The notes: generated by a model from the letters alone, not told the origin. 64,000 nt of DNA from Symbiodinium kawagutii (GCA_009767595.1 VSDK01024169.1:442051-506050), one strand, 5' to 3'; positions 44,475 through 57,600 are shown, numbered from the stretch's first letter. Made by a program: numbers and translations.

Positions 44475-45270
44475 TCAGAAGTATTGTACTTTGTTCCTCT
44501 TAAGCGTTAAAAACTTTCGCACACCCCTGCTTTTCCGCAATGATATACCGTTCACAATGAGACATGCCACGGTATGGGGGAATCGCCGCGCTTCCGGCGT
44601 CGGAGCGCCTGTGTTCAACGTTGGCGTTGCGGAAGCGTGGACGAAACAGTCCGCATCCTTAACCAAAACTTCGCCGCTCAAAAAAGGCCAGCGTCCAAAC
44701 CGGGAATGAAATTCTCGAAGCCATCAAAGAAAATCTGGCGACCGAAGCCGGCCACGCATGGCGGAAGCAAACATCAGCGCGCCGCTGCTGGCATCCAGCA
44801 TGTCGAGGACTTCGCCCGAGCCCGTTGGGCATACCGGGTGCAACTGCAGAAGGCACATCAACAACAAAGCGGTCGTTTCTACACCAACCAAATGCCGCAC
44901 ACTGGCGAGCACTTGCTCAACGTCCCCTGCCACAGCGGCAAACGCGCGCAAATTCAATGACTGGGCCCAAAGTTTGCTAGAATTGGTTTTCTCCCAGTCT
45001 GAATCGAGAGTGGCCGTTGCAAACATTTGACGCACATGGATCGTTTGGCCAACGGGTAACGAGGGTAGCAAACGCCGCCCGATCACGTAAGCGTAACCTT
45101 CCTGAATGCGGAGTCTTTGCTCCAATTCCCCCAATAGGTTCAGAACAAGTTCGTTCAGGACCGCGCACGCCGTCTTGCCATACCCAGCGAAGTCTGCCAC
45201 TGGGTTGAGCACCACCTGCAGGAGGACACCTAGGAAGCAGCGCGATGGGAGGCGAAGGTCAGCATGATGG
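44475..45270 (-). pseudogene. long protein-like frame with apparent frameshifts, unknown
   Basis: A minus frame is open from an AT-rich start near 45380 to 44724. From about 45270 it has strong codon pattern: LPSRCFLGVLLQVVLNPVAD, LNELVLNLLGELEQRLRIQE, AAVAGDVEQVLASVRHLVGV. Further on, coherent sense continues only if the frame shifts near 44740 (FFDGFENFIPGLDAGLF) and again at a T6 run near 44683 (LSGEVLVKDADCFVHAS). The plus strand over 44640-44780 also reads well (TGNEILEAIKENLATEAGHA), so orientation is favoured but not proven. It may be the downstream part of the frameshifted region at 45.66-46.26 kb. Confidence 0.4.
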
Positions 45271-45663
45271 GAAATTTGTTGTAAATAAATGTATATTACA
45301 AATGTATATGAATGTATGATAGATATGGTATTATTTAAAGAAAAATGTATTTTTGATATGTTCTTGTTAATGTACAACATAAATCATATTCAGATTTCTA
45401 TTTACGTTAGATATGTGTGTGTGAGCAAAATGAAATGTAGATATGCGTTCAAATATCATCAGAAAATGCGTGTATATACGTACATATATATAAATATACA
45501 TATATATATATATATATCTGTGTGTGTGTATATGTATATATATATATGGTGGTTTCTCAAAATAGGGGTTCCTCCAAATCATCCAATCTCAGTCATTGAA
45601 AAAAACAATCATAACCTTTGGGTGTACTCTACTTCAACAAACCCTCACGTCACAATCATATTC

Positions 45664-46262
45664 TCAACCACGTTCCAACTTCCCACTACAGCAAGGGGGG
45701 AAGCCAGTCCAGCACACCCGGCTGGGATCCATGAAACAACTTGCTGCAATGTTCTCCGCCGAGGTTTCCCATGATGCGGCGCCAAGGGTAATATGGTAGG
45801 GTTGTCCTTCCCATCGTGTACCCTCCACGGCGGCATCTGGGATGATCTTCCAAAGCCCTGCGTGCCAGGTATGTTTCTTGTTTGCAAAGTATAAAGCTGG
45901 GTCTCTCTTGCCTTCGCTGAAGGTTGAGCGTTCACCCGCTCTAGAATTATCCACGCCGCAATGGCGTTTGCTGTTGGGCTGCCTCCGGGGAAACCCGGAG
46001 GGCTGCAGCCTGGATCAGATGAGATTTTTCCAAGGGTGATGAATATTTTGTTCTGAGTTTGTGGGGGCGGCTATCTTGGAGTCCAAGTCCGTGAGCCGGG
46101 TGTGCGCAAAGCAGAGTTCCACCTTCCACAGTCCTCGCACGGCAGTTTGGATTTTCAGGTTTGGTGGGAAAAAATCTCTAAGGATCCGACGCGCCACTGT
46201 GGGTTGCAGCTGCACACGAACCGTCCTCGTCGAAGCAACTGCCCATAAAGAGTAGGATGCCC
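45664..46262 (-). pseudogene. frameshifted coding region with a 2H-phosphoesterase-like PYHITL motif
   Basis: Three successive minus frames form one protein-like run with no room for introns. 46262-46037 reads LWAVASTRTVRVQLQPTVAR and RILRDFFPPNLKIQTAVRG. 46050-45950 reads SSPLEKSHLIQAAALRVSPE. 45960-45664 reads FANKKHTWHAGLWKIIPDAA, EGTRWEGQPYHITLGAASWE and ENIAASCFMDPSRVCWTG. PYHITL has the HxTx form of the 2H phosphoesterase superfamily, but only one such motif is clear. The frame changes near 46040 and 45955 suggest decay, or assembly error. Possibly a member of a dinoflagellate-expanded family. Confidence 0.45.
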
Positions 46263-46289
46263 TGCGCCGCAATGCAGGAAAACCATTGA

Positions 46290-46480
46290 TTTGCTGAAGA
46301 ATGCATTTGCTTTTTACTCAATGTCTGACATCAAACCGGCCGAGCCAAACGGTTCCGGTATGAAGACCTTTCTCAATGAAGGAGACCTTCTCAATAGGTT
46401 GCCATCGTTCGATCTCCTTCTGAGCAACAGCTTTGCGTTAATTCGAAGTGATACAAAGAAAGAAACAGAGAGCATTTAGT
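46290..46480. other. short open frames on both strands
   Basis: Plus: 62 codons with EPNGSGMKTFLNEGDLLNRL and PSFDLLLSNSFALI. Minus: INAKLLLRRRSNDGNLLRRS then RKVFIPEPFGSAGLMSDIE and a stop. Both look protein-like. Minus agrees with the neighbouring frameshifted region. Confidence 0.3.
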
Positions 46481-46715
46481 AAGTTTGTTCTCTCATATCC
46501 GACCATCATCAAAACATGGCAAAATCATTTGTTTCCAATCACCTCGGGGAACCTTTCCCCAATGTGAACGCAGCATTTAATAAGTTTGTTCTCTCAAATC
46601 TGACCATCATCAAAACATTTGCAGAATCATCTGTTTCCAATCACCTCCGGGAACCTTTCCCCAAATGCGAAAACTTCATTTAGGAAGCTCGCTTTTTTAC
46701 ATCCGACCATCATCA
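46480..46715. repeat. 98-bp tandem repeat
   Basis: Two full and one partial copy of a unit with AAGTTTGTTCTCTCA, CCGACCATCATCAAAAC and GGAACCTTTCCCCAA. A diverged piece (CGGAACCTTTCCCCCATGTG) lies at 44188. Confidence 0.85.
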
Positions 46716-46721
46716 AAATGG

Positions 46722-47165
46722 AAATGCTAGACACAACCTTGGACAACAGCAAAGTATCTGTATCTGTGTGCGCCATGCAGTTTTGACAAACGGGAGTGAA
46801 CACTGATCATGTAAGCATGTACCATGCGTGAAGCTTCTCCCAATGGCACAGCAGGTTTCCGATGCGAATGCTAGACACAACCTTGGACAACAACAAAGTA
46901 TCTGTATCTTTGTGCACCATGCAGTTTTGACAAACGGGAGTGGACACTGATCATGTATCATGTGTGAAGCTTCTCCCAATGGCACAGCAGGTTTCTGATG
47001 CGAATGCTAGACACAACCTTGGACAACAACAAAGTATCTGTATCTTTGTGCACCATGCAGTTTTGACAAACGGGAGTGAACACTGATCATGTATCATGTG
47101 TGAAGCTTCTCCCAATGGCACAGCAGGTTTCTGATGCGAGTGCTAGACTCAACCTTGGACAACAC
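46722..47165. repeat. 136-144-bp tandem repeat
   Basis: Three full copies and a short fourth of a unit starting AATGCTAGACACAACCTTGG and including GTTTTGACAAACGGGAGTG and GAAGCTTCTCCCAATGGCAC. Frames in it are repeat-derived. Confidence 0.9.
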
Positions 47166-47570
47166 TGCGAATAAGTACTGCTCCCGCAGCTAAACGAAGT
47201 GCGGCCCGACTTTCCCGAATGGATTCCCGCAACTGACTATGACATTTGCTGACTGACCGCCCGACTACCCGAGACCAGAGTAGGGTCTTTATCAGGAGTT
47301 ACACTCATCATTTGAATAGTATCCCCCGCAACAAAAGCCTCAAACTGATTGGGTACACGGCGCATAGTTTACCAGAGCAATAATCCAGCAAATTGCTAGT
47401 AGACATTAACAAACCCTAGGGAACGTGGACCAATGAATGATAGAAAGATTGGTAGACTGCAATCTTCAAAAAGGATAGTGATGACGTGTCATGATTGCAT
47501 ACTCTCCTAGGTCTACTGCCATTGAAGGAACAAGGTAGATGAAACGATGAAACGATGAAACTCATATAGC

Positions 47571-47714
47571 CAACGCCGTTCGTTGGTGACTTCAAACTGC
47601 GCCAGCGCTGCGACCGGCACCTGCTCCTTCAGGGCGAGCCTAAGCATTGCCGAGCCGAGATTTGTGGCGATCGGATTCCAAAAGAACCACATCCACAATT
47701 GACCACAAGGACAC
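47571..47714 (-). CDS. candidate exon, unknown protein
   Basis: Begins after TGATAG^G and ends before a GC donor (GCTATATG); 47 codons plus 1 and 2 flanking bases. It reads CPCGQLWMWFFWNPIATNLG then SAMLRLALKEQVPVAALAQF. The GC content and codon pattern are clearly unlike the flanks. Not recognised; it has an aromatic then an amphipathic stretch. It would belong to the next gene downstream of rlmN on the minus strand. Confidence 0.5.
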
Positions 47715-48275
47715 CTATCAGAATGTGATCGTGTCCTCGAGAGGGACACCAGATTGCAAGTGATTCTGAAGAAAGCCCATGGTGAAGGAGCCCGAACCAG
47801 CTCCAAGAAACAATGGTTACAAAACAAATGGAAGGCCGATATATGGTCATGGTTCGGTTCTTGAAAAAAGGTGGCAAATGAATAGATGGGGGAGAGCCCT
47901 CCAAACCAGCCCCCCAAAGGCAATCGGAGCGCTGGTAAGTGGTCATGGTGGCTAGTCAAAACGGTGAAAATTTCCATGGGTCCAAATGATTTTGTCTTTT
48001 ATCATTTCCCAAACAGTTTACGGTTGGGGTTCTGGATTCTTTCATAGGATGTGTCTACCTCGCTGTGACTGGTCATGCGTGGCTTTTTCCAGGGTCCCAA
48101 CCATTTGTCTCCCAATCATTGGTCTCCGGTCACTGATGTTGTCCGGGCTCTTTTCCGGTCCCAACCAGTTGTCTCCCAATCATTGGTCTCTAGTTGCTAG
48201 CAAGTTCCAAATTGCGGGATAAACCATGGAGAACGGTGTACATATATGTATATGCATACAGAGAGAGAGGGAGAG

Positions 48276-48306
<31 letters not shown>

Positions 48307-48575
48307 CATATATGTTGACGTGCAAATTTACATTTGCCAAGCCCGCATCGTACAAAACTATTTTGGATCAACTAACAAATGAGTAGGTAAACATCCAACA
48401 AAGACTAGTTTGGTCATTCATGGGACGTTGAGCAAGCTACCCAGGTTTGGACTCGCAGCCGTTTGGCCAACCATTGAACGATTGAGCAACCATCATTCAC
48501 CACCATCCATCATTCACCACCAATAAGCCAACCATGAAGCCCACCATTCAGCCAACCATTCACCCAACGTCGCCA

Positions 48576-48691
48576 TCACCCCGCCATGGCGGCTGCGCCC
48601 AGCCACTGGCCGCATGCACCGGCGATGTCTTGTCCCATCTCTCGACGCACACGGGTCATGACACCGAAGTGCGCCAGGATCTGCTGGAAAC
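48576..48691 (-). CDS. rlmN: RlmN-like terminal exon (ACGQ segment)
   Basis: Opens after a GGCCCAG acceptor with two bases completing Arg, then FQQILAHFGVMTRVRREMGQ, DIAGACGQW, and ends AAAMAG with TGA at 48576-48578. This is the RlmN C-terminus; the family has VR..RG.DI.AACGQL here. The Cys of GACGQW is the expected catalytic residue. The protein ends soon after, somewhat shorter than many bacterial RlmN tails. Confidence 0.85.
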
Positions 48692-51600
48692 CTGGGCCAA
48701 GGGATGGCCAAACAACCACGGCTATTCTGACAATAAGGATGTATATACTATAAGTATAGCTATATACCAACAACTGGTGATGTAACATCTGGCTATACTG
48801 GTGATATTGTTGGTATATACAAAATATGTTGGTATATGTTGGTATATGCCAACAACTGGTCTAACATAGCTTTCCAAAATGCCGAAAAATCTACTGCATT
48901 TACATATGTAGTAATATACCAACATATACAAATATATAGTTGTATGGGGATGTAAGGTCTTTACTGGTATGTCAATAACCCTATGCAACTATGGGTATAT
49001 CAACGCTTCTAATTGACAACCATAGGTATACTGGTATACCAACAATTTTTGCAATAGAACAGCTTATTGTTGGTAAAACCATGCTGGTATGATAACCATT
49101 TGCCGAGAGTGCGGCAAACATCCCTCTCTTGAATGGTACTTGTAGATCGCTATCCATGGTCAAACCCATGGTGGGTGATTAGTATGAAACTACCATGATC
49201 CATACCTTTGATTGGTATATAATTGGTGGTTTCTTAAAATCAGGGGCACCCCAAGATTGTATTGTTTATTACTATAAACAATTATCATTAGATGATTTGA
49301 GGGTACCCCCATTTTGAGAAACCAGCAATTATTCATGCACCAAAGGGCAATCAACTATCATAGGAGATACCACGTAGATTTGCAACTGCAGATCTAGCAG
49401 TAACCCACAGATCATACCATTTACCATCAATAGGTGGCAACAGCAAGCATAGAGAGGTGCATAAACCATCTAGTAATACCATCTGGATAGATTTTCCAAC
49501 AAAAGCAGCAACAAACAAGACCGGGCGCATACCAACCACAAGGGACAATAACAATCAAAGGGATATAGTTCCAAAAAAAGTAAAAAATCATGGATAAACC
49601 ATAGGGATGCTGGAAACGTAAACGAACATGCAGCAACCATGGGGATGTAACCACAGGGCCTGGCCAGCAGCCACTGGTCGTGATCAGCAACAACAGCGTG
49701 AGTAGCTCAGGACCCATGAGGAAACAACGTGACAATACAATGGGTATATATATATTATGCATAGAAACACATTTGTAGACTATAAATCTATGACTATATA
49801 TATACACATATATAGGTATGCTATACATACATATTTGTGTATATATAATATGGTATATATGTATATAGCTGTAGATCTTAAGAATATGGGAATGATGTGT
49901 ACCGCATAACACTGGTACCGCAATAACATCTTCAATAGGAATGCTCGTGGAAGGTAGCTATTGGAAGTGGAGTTGGCTTGACTTCTGACTGCTGTCCGTG
50001 GCTCCATCACAGAAGTCGCTAAATACATGTAAGCACATGAACACATGTGAAACACGTAAGCAGAAGTCACTGACACCTATAACCGCCACTGCACTATACC
50101 CACAGCCAATGGTAAGGGTTCATCGTTTCAATCTTCTTTCACCGGTTCGGTTTCCTCCCATAGGATCTACAGTTTTATGGTTGATCCTCAGCAGACCTCT
50201 GTCAGCCATGGTTGTGGCACACCACATCCCACCCCAACCCCCATCTCGCTGAGCCACGCTCGACGCGCTCATGCTTGGGTGCTTGGAAACCACCGGAGGC
50301 CGCGGTGGGGTTGTAGGGAATCAAGTTCACCATGATCTGCAGATGTGAAACGAGGCCAGGAAAGGTGCCAGGAAAGGTGCTTCGTTGGCTTCCCAAAAGG
50401 TTTCAAGATATCTGCTTCCCCCGCTTGACCGAGGGATGCGCCCTTGTTGGGGAGCTTGTTGGGGAGTCACTTTAGGACTCGGAGTAGTTCCTTCCCAGTG
50501 GACTGACTGGGCTTCTAGAGTTGATGAGCTAATCCACGTGGGCAACTAATCCAGAGAAGGATCAGTCCTGGTTTCCCAAGCCATGGGCAACTACAACCAG
50601 GTGAATATGGATCCAGAACTTGTGGTACCCCTTGCCACCGTTGAAAATTGTTATTTGATGGCGAAACTATTAAGTCTCACCCCAAGACGCATCACTGGAG
50701 AGGAGAAACTATGAATTCTGGACATGACCCTGCGATTTGCCCATCTTTCCATACTGATCATCAATACTTTCACATCCATCCCACACATGGATCTGGACTA
50801 TTTTTGACTATCAAAATATAGATAAAAAGATTTCAAAAAAAACACATGTTTTTCCACATGGTCTAGCAAATTAGTTGTCCATACAACCCTCCAGAACATT
50901 CTTGTTCATGATCCTGGACCATACATAACTACATACCTACATACATGTATATGTTTGTAAATATACATCTATATGTATATACATACATATGACAGATATA
51001 TATATATATATACAAACAAAATATAACATTTATCTATAGAGAGAGAGAGACATGTCCATGTAGAATATACACACACGATGTACATTCCATATTAGCATGG
51101 AAAGCTTCAGTTGCTCCTTTCGCCGCCTTCCTTGCGCGCGGGGCCAAGAGCTTCCCCAGTTCTGTGGCACAAAGGTCGCTGTCGTTCTCCTCTGAAAGGA
51201 GGACGTATTCCTGGTGGAGATGAATCGTTGGTGACTTGGTGACGTTGAAATCGTTGACAAAAAAAAACAGTTCTGAAAATGTTGAAATGGAGTCCTTGCA
51301 AGCTCTTCTCGCAAAAAAAGGAAGGATCCTAGTAAACACTGATGTGGTTGTAATATGTTTACCAGGCGTAAATGTTATTGACCCAAGATTGTTGTGCATT
51401 GAACGCGCATGAACATCAGGAGCACATAGGTTACGCCCCTCTCACTCAGCAACACATCTAACCTTCATCAACATGCGTTGCCTTGAGCTGCGGTTATGAC
51501 ACCTTGATTCATGACGGGCCACCTGTGCTTTTTGTATGCAAATAGCCCCTTCCCTTAAGCACAATGAAGTTAAGGCTGCTTCATGGTCAACATTAATCTC

Positions 51601-54600
51601 TGCTTCCACGGACTGCAAACCAAGTGTCTATCATGGCACGAGCGGTCTTCCTGAGGTTCGGTCAGGTTCACTCAGTGCCAATCGTGTTTGTACCACTTGA
51701 TGAGGGGTGGCATGGACCCGCATTTGGAATCATGATCATCACCACGCATCCCTACACTGTGTTTGAATACAACTGAGAATCGTTGGAACCCGACAATCAG
51801 AATAGTTGAACTATTTCAATTTCCAACAGTTTAGACAACCTTTTTATGTTTGATGGAACCCAACAGTCAAACCCAACGGTTGAAACTGAAGTTTATCGAT
51901 GTTCGAATGCAACTGACTCACGGCTGGCCTGGGGTCAGACGGGAGCTCCATAATCTTGCTAAATAGTGGATCAAGGGTCCCAGGCAGATCAGCACATGTT
52001 TCTACACGTCGCGCATACATTGTACATTCGCACAATGAATGTTTATGCAGATGAACATTGTGTAAATACACGTATCAACTCCAGTCAGCACGTAACTTAT
52101 TGTACTGTATGTGTATGCAGTTAAATAAAGTTTAAAAAATATGTATATATACAAAAATAAATGTATATAGAGAGAGAGAGAGAGCGAGATTTTTGGTAAA
52201 TGTACGTATGTATGCATGCATGCATGCATGCATGCATGCATGTATGTATGTATGTATGTATGTTTGTTTGTATGTATGTATGTATGTATGTATGTATGTA
52301 TGTATGTATGAAAAATTTATGTATGTATACACAAAAAATATATGTAGATATATGTGGATATTTTTTGTGCATCTAAAAAATCATTTATTGATTTTTGTGC
52401 ACAATCCACTTCATTGGCATATACACAAGCGTCATGATGCAGAGATGTGGTTTATGGTTTCATATCCACACGTGGTGGAATGCTGTGGGCACAACCCTTT
52501 AAATAGCCACTAGGTGATCCCAGGTGTTCATAATGATGTGAGTCGTAAATCAGGTAGGTCGGTCCGAGACCAAATGTGTGGTTGATTGGTTACCTACTGC
52601 CGTCATTCTGGTTACTTGGCTGGTTGCCTAAGATCACGCCACTGGTGACCCAAGCAAACCCAGCCAGGCACCCCAGCTGCGCCAACTGCCCTTCCCGCAC
52701 ACTTTCCTTTTCAACCTGCCAAGAATCTGCTCCAGATGCATGTCCTTGGCACAGCAAAAATTCCAGCTGTTCTTCTTGGAAACCATTGAATCATGCGATG
52801 GTTCTAGGAATGATTTCAACAAACACTGCTCAAGCACAAGTGGTGATTTTGTTGAACATAAAACAACCTGTTGTACTTAAAAATCAATAACTGCAAAATA
52901 TGGTAATTTGTCACATGACTATTAGTTTTGCGCACATTTTTTCTAACATATACTAATTTAAATATATATACTAGCGCCCCCGAAGCCATTGTTTTTGTGA
53001 CCCCCAAAATCCTCTAGGACTGCAAATTCAAGCTTTATTCTCTTTACAATTTCAATATGAATTTTTGATGAAAATGCAATATGTTTTTTTATGGCTGGTT
53101 CTGTGTGTCCCACCTATGATATGAAATACATATGATTCTGATATGGCTTGCAAACTGCTAGCTTTGTGGGATATGGCTTTCCTGCTTATTCGACTGCAAT
53201 GCCTCAAAACCCAACTTGCCACCACCATTAGTCACTAGTGAGTGCTGGATAAACCCTTGCTGCTACCTGCTGCCTCTAGTATCGGCTTTCTTTTTCTGTT
53301 CAAAGGTGCAAAATCTGTTGGTACAGGCACCGCTGCTACAGGGTTGTTATATAATACAGTAAAACAAGCGCAGTGCGATGGTAGTAAAACATGTTTCAAA
53401 CATAATGTCAATGCCAGTTGTCCAACGTCTCCCCAACCCCTTTCAACACATGCCAAAAGCAGTAGGGAAGCTACGCTGGATCCCTGATTGATTTAGCTAT
53501 ACCGCAATGGCTCAGGGGTCTGTGGCATGAACCACAAAAATGTGGATCACTCTGCACCCCATATTAAAACCATATTAAATCTATATCAAAACCATATTTC
53601 GAAATCATATCAAAACCATATCAAAACCATATTAAAACCATATTGAAATCATATTCAAATCAAATTAAAATCATAAAAACCTCGAGTTTTTGGCACTTTT
53701 GGGATTGCATTCCTTTTTTTTCAAAAATATGGCCAAAAATACGATTTGTGGCAAAAGCGATCCCTTCCCCAGACCAGGATGTCCCATGGATAGTGAATGC
53801 GATTCCTTCCCCAGGCCAAGTTGTCCCATGTGTGACCAAAACCCTTTCAGTACTGCGCAGACCCCATAATGCCCAACATTTCCCATGGGAATGCTCCTGG
53901 ATCCACCTTCTTGATCGGTCTGTCCATGTCACGCGTGAATTCTTCCGGCCACTTGAGAAACCAAGCATTTTGGATAACCACCACCACCACCACCACCACT
54001 GGCGCAAAAATTGTTGGTTGATTCTTCTGAGCCACATACCTGCCAAACCATTGCCACAAGGTTCTCACAACTTCTCTTATTGGTTTGGCATTTGCTTCCC
54101 TTTGGTTTCGGCATCCACTTCCTCCCTTTCGTTTAATATTTCATCTATAAACAGTGCCAAAAAGAAACTTGTAACAAAAGCACACCATAAAGGCACAACA
54201 ATAAAGCCATATTTGCAAAATAAGAGCACCCTAGAAGCACAAAAAAAAAACATAAATAAACCATATCCAAGAAAAATGGTGAATCATATTAAAACCTTAA
54301 AAAAGAAATATTTGGAAATCCCTTCATCCTAGAGCCTTGGGCAGTCACAACACTGTTTGAATGGCGTCGACTTGGTCAGACGCAATCCATTTGTATCATA
54401 TGATGATTCTTGCTGCGCACGGATGAAAGAATAACAGCAAACAAGGGGCGCATGCCACCACTAAACAAACAATTTTAATTCACTGCGCAATGCACCCATG
54501 TGAGAAACACATGGTTTGGTATGTTGCTAGGTACATTCAACCAAGAGAAGAGAACAAAGCCGAGAACACACGGATGGAATTTGTTTTGGACTGCAAACGA

Positions 54601-57600
54601 TTAAAAAAATTCAGCAAACTAATCAACACGCACCATCCATACATGATTAAACATCCATGCGACGGAGAAAACCCTGAAGCAATTCACCAACCATCCATGT
54701 TACGGAGCTAGTCAGAGCAAGTTGAAGAATTCACGGAGGCATCAAGCGAAGACATCACGCAAGGGAAATACCAAGGCATATAAGTATATCGCACCTTTGT
54801 CCATAATGCATTTTCAATCTTCCATCAACGCGTTTTGAACTGCAAGCGCCCGCGCCACCAATGAGTCCCAAAATACGCGTTGCAAAACTTATGGAAAGCA
54901 TCAACGACTTTGGGAAACTTGGCGCTGAACTCTCCATAGCTTTTACAGAATCATACACCCTGCATTCTGGAAGTGGAAAACACATGACATGTCTGTCTTC
55001 CCAAAATTTGATGAACCTCAAAAGTGGCCCCGCACAGCTGTGGAGAGTCGCTGAAGCCTTGCCACCAAGGCAGTCCCCGATAGATTCTGCAAGACCTCCC
55101 TTTGCGAATTCCACTGGTCCAGGCAACATGCGCAATCTGGACACTGCGAAAGCCATTGGATTGACTGCTACAATCGATAACCATTTCCGATACGCACACT
55201 TCCTTTCATATGACAGCTGTTCCGCATGGATCGTTTGCGAGCATTCTGCATTGCTTTGCATGAAAAACTGTTTGCAATGATCTCTGGACCCGGACCTGAA
55301 CTCTCAGCATGTTGCAACGGTCGCTCAGGTGGAGGAACTGGCGCCATAAACCCTCGAGTTGTCAAGAGAGAAGCGCGCTGCTTCTTCACAAATTCAATCC
55401 AAATTGGTCTCGCAAGGCAAATCCCAAGGCATGGTTTGCTTACTTACATTAATGGCCAGAAAAGAATGTCTCGCATGCATGCAAAGCTGCAAAGTGCCCG
55501 ACAGAGGCTCGATTGATTTACTGGGAGTCGGACACACTTCTTTGTCGTCATCATCACCCCCCAACTCGCTTTAGTCACTGGAAGGAAAATACCACTGGCA
55601 CACAACGCAGCCAACGAAAAAGAACAAGACAGCAAAGTAGATGGAAAAACACACGCTCTTAGCCAGCAACCACCAAGATCGAGCGAGAGAGGCAAGGGCT
55701 GCCTTTCCCTTCGCAATGGCACTATGCCTTCTTTTGACTGGCATTGAGACCGTCACAATTAAGCGACACCCACCCAGCCATACCTTTGCTTGAGCATGAA
55801 CAATGGGTATTGAATTCATTTTAAAATGATCGCAAGTTCAAATGCGACTGACATCATCGACTGCCGCAATGGAGTTTCAGTGATTAGAACCGACACTACA
55901 CCGTTCTTTTTACATCACTGCATCGAGCATGGAGAATTATAGCACTGATAAGAACAAGTACTGCATCACTGCTTGACATCACTGCATGAAAAAATCAAAA
56001 AAGAGCGCAGCTCATGCGAAAAAAATCTCATTGGCTGCTTTCCGCATAAAGAAGACTAGGATCCTTTACCCTTCTGTACATGACGGGTGGCCATGGGAAA
56101 ACTTTATAACATCAAACTTCTTTGAACACATCAAAGGAGGTAACGATACTTCCTTAGAGCGCAACATTCCGGGACGCCTTTTGCACAAGGCTGCAGCGCT
56201 GGTTTTTAATCAGCTTTGAGACAAATCTAACTGCTACCACGTGTTTTCTTTTGTTGCCGCGCACACCTGTTTCAACCAGCCTATACAATTGGAGCCATCT
56301 AACACTCCAGCGTCAATCCAGCGGTCCTGTCCGCGACGCCAATTTTCGTAATGAGTGGTGTTGTTGGAGGAGGCCCTTTGGGCATTCTGGACATGGGCCC
56401 ACGCAAGTCGCCGCCCCGCATTTCACGGGGCGGCGAGGGCGCCATCTCGCCGATGTCCATGAGGATGTTGAACCTGAGCTGCTGGTGAACGGCATAGAGA
56501 GCACAAAGACAACTGCCTTTGAACACGTGTATCTGACAAGATGCTCCCAATGATCAGCTTCAACCGCCATGCCGGTAGGACTGAGGTGGGCGGTGGGACA
56601 CATGGCTCCCAGTAGCTAGCCCGCTGTCTTGGCGCGCGTCTCTTGGACGACAATCATATCCTCAGACCTGAAATGGGCTGCCAAGGCAGCATCGGGGATG
56701 AGGGCAGCTAGAACACTTGTTTGCTACAATGGGGGGCCTTACTTCGCCATATATGCCATTTCAGTTCCTTACATACTAGGGTATCTCGTAGCCAAGGTGG
56801 CCGTAGTTGCAAGTAATAGCGAATATTCATGATGGGCTAATTGTAGCATGGCCTAGCACACTCGACGGGTATTGAATCAAGTGTAATGGTTGAATGGTTT
56901 GTTGGAATCAATAATCAAATGATGATACACCATGCTGGGTGTAACACGCTGCACAACCCATGGGGATTAAGACCTAATGCGCTTAAACCCGCGTCCATAA
57001 GCCTGAACCCTTCAGCCGAGGAGCACGCCAAGCTGCGCCAAGGGAGGGTGAAGAAGGTGCCCGTCTCTGATCTCCACGCACCCGGCTCTCGTCAGCCGGC
57101 CACAATTTCCTCATCCATGGTCCACTGCAGCTCTCCTATTTGCTTTTCCCAGAATAGTCCCACATTCTAAACACAACCGTTGCGGTAGTGACTGCACGAA
57201 GTGAGCGTTGACCCTGAGAACTGCCATGTGACTACAGTGGTTGTGGTTACAAGGAAAGATGCGCATTGACCATGTTAGTTGCGGCAGTATGAACATAATG
57301 AATTACAATCGTTTAGTCATACTGTCAGATCCGTAAATCCAATGGCCACCCGCATCAAAGGCGCCTGATCCGGGCAGGGTGCCCGAAGCTCGTGTCGGCG
57401 AACCCGTTGGAAATTGGCTGCCTTGGGGGCACACAAAACAATCTGGAGACAAAGCAGGAATACATGGGAGACAAATTGGATAATGAAAATGGTTTTACAC
57501 CCCTAATTGCGGTAAACCAACCGAAACTATTGCGGAGCGCATGATGATGCATAGCGCTATATGCCAATCACAGTTGGGGACCCAATAAGTGTATTGGGAA

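Noticed and set aside
49427..49912. 161-codon hydrophobic minus frame starting with a signal-peptide-like run (GPELLTLLLLITTSGCW)
   Set aside because: It lies inside the RlmN intron, which the splice phases of the flanking exons support as one intron. It shows that hydrophobic ATG frames arise by chance here.
54861..55280. 139-codon plus ORF opposite the recombinase-like relic
   Set aside because: It is the antisense shadow; the minus frame carries the recognisable pattern.
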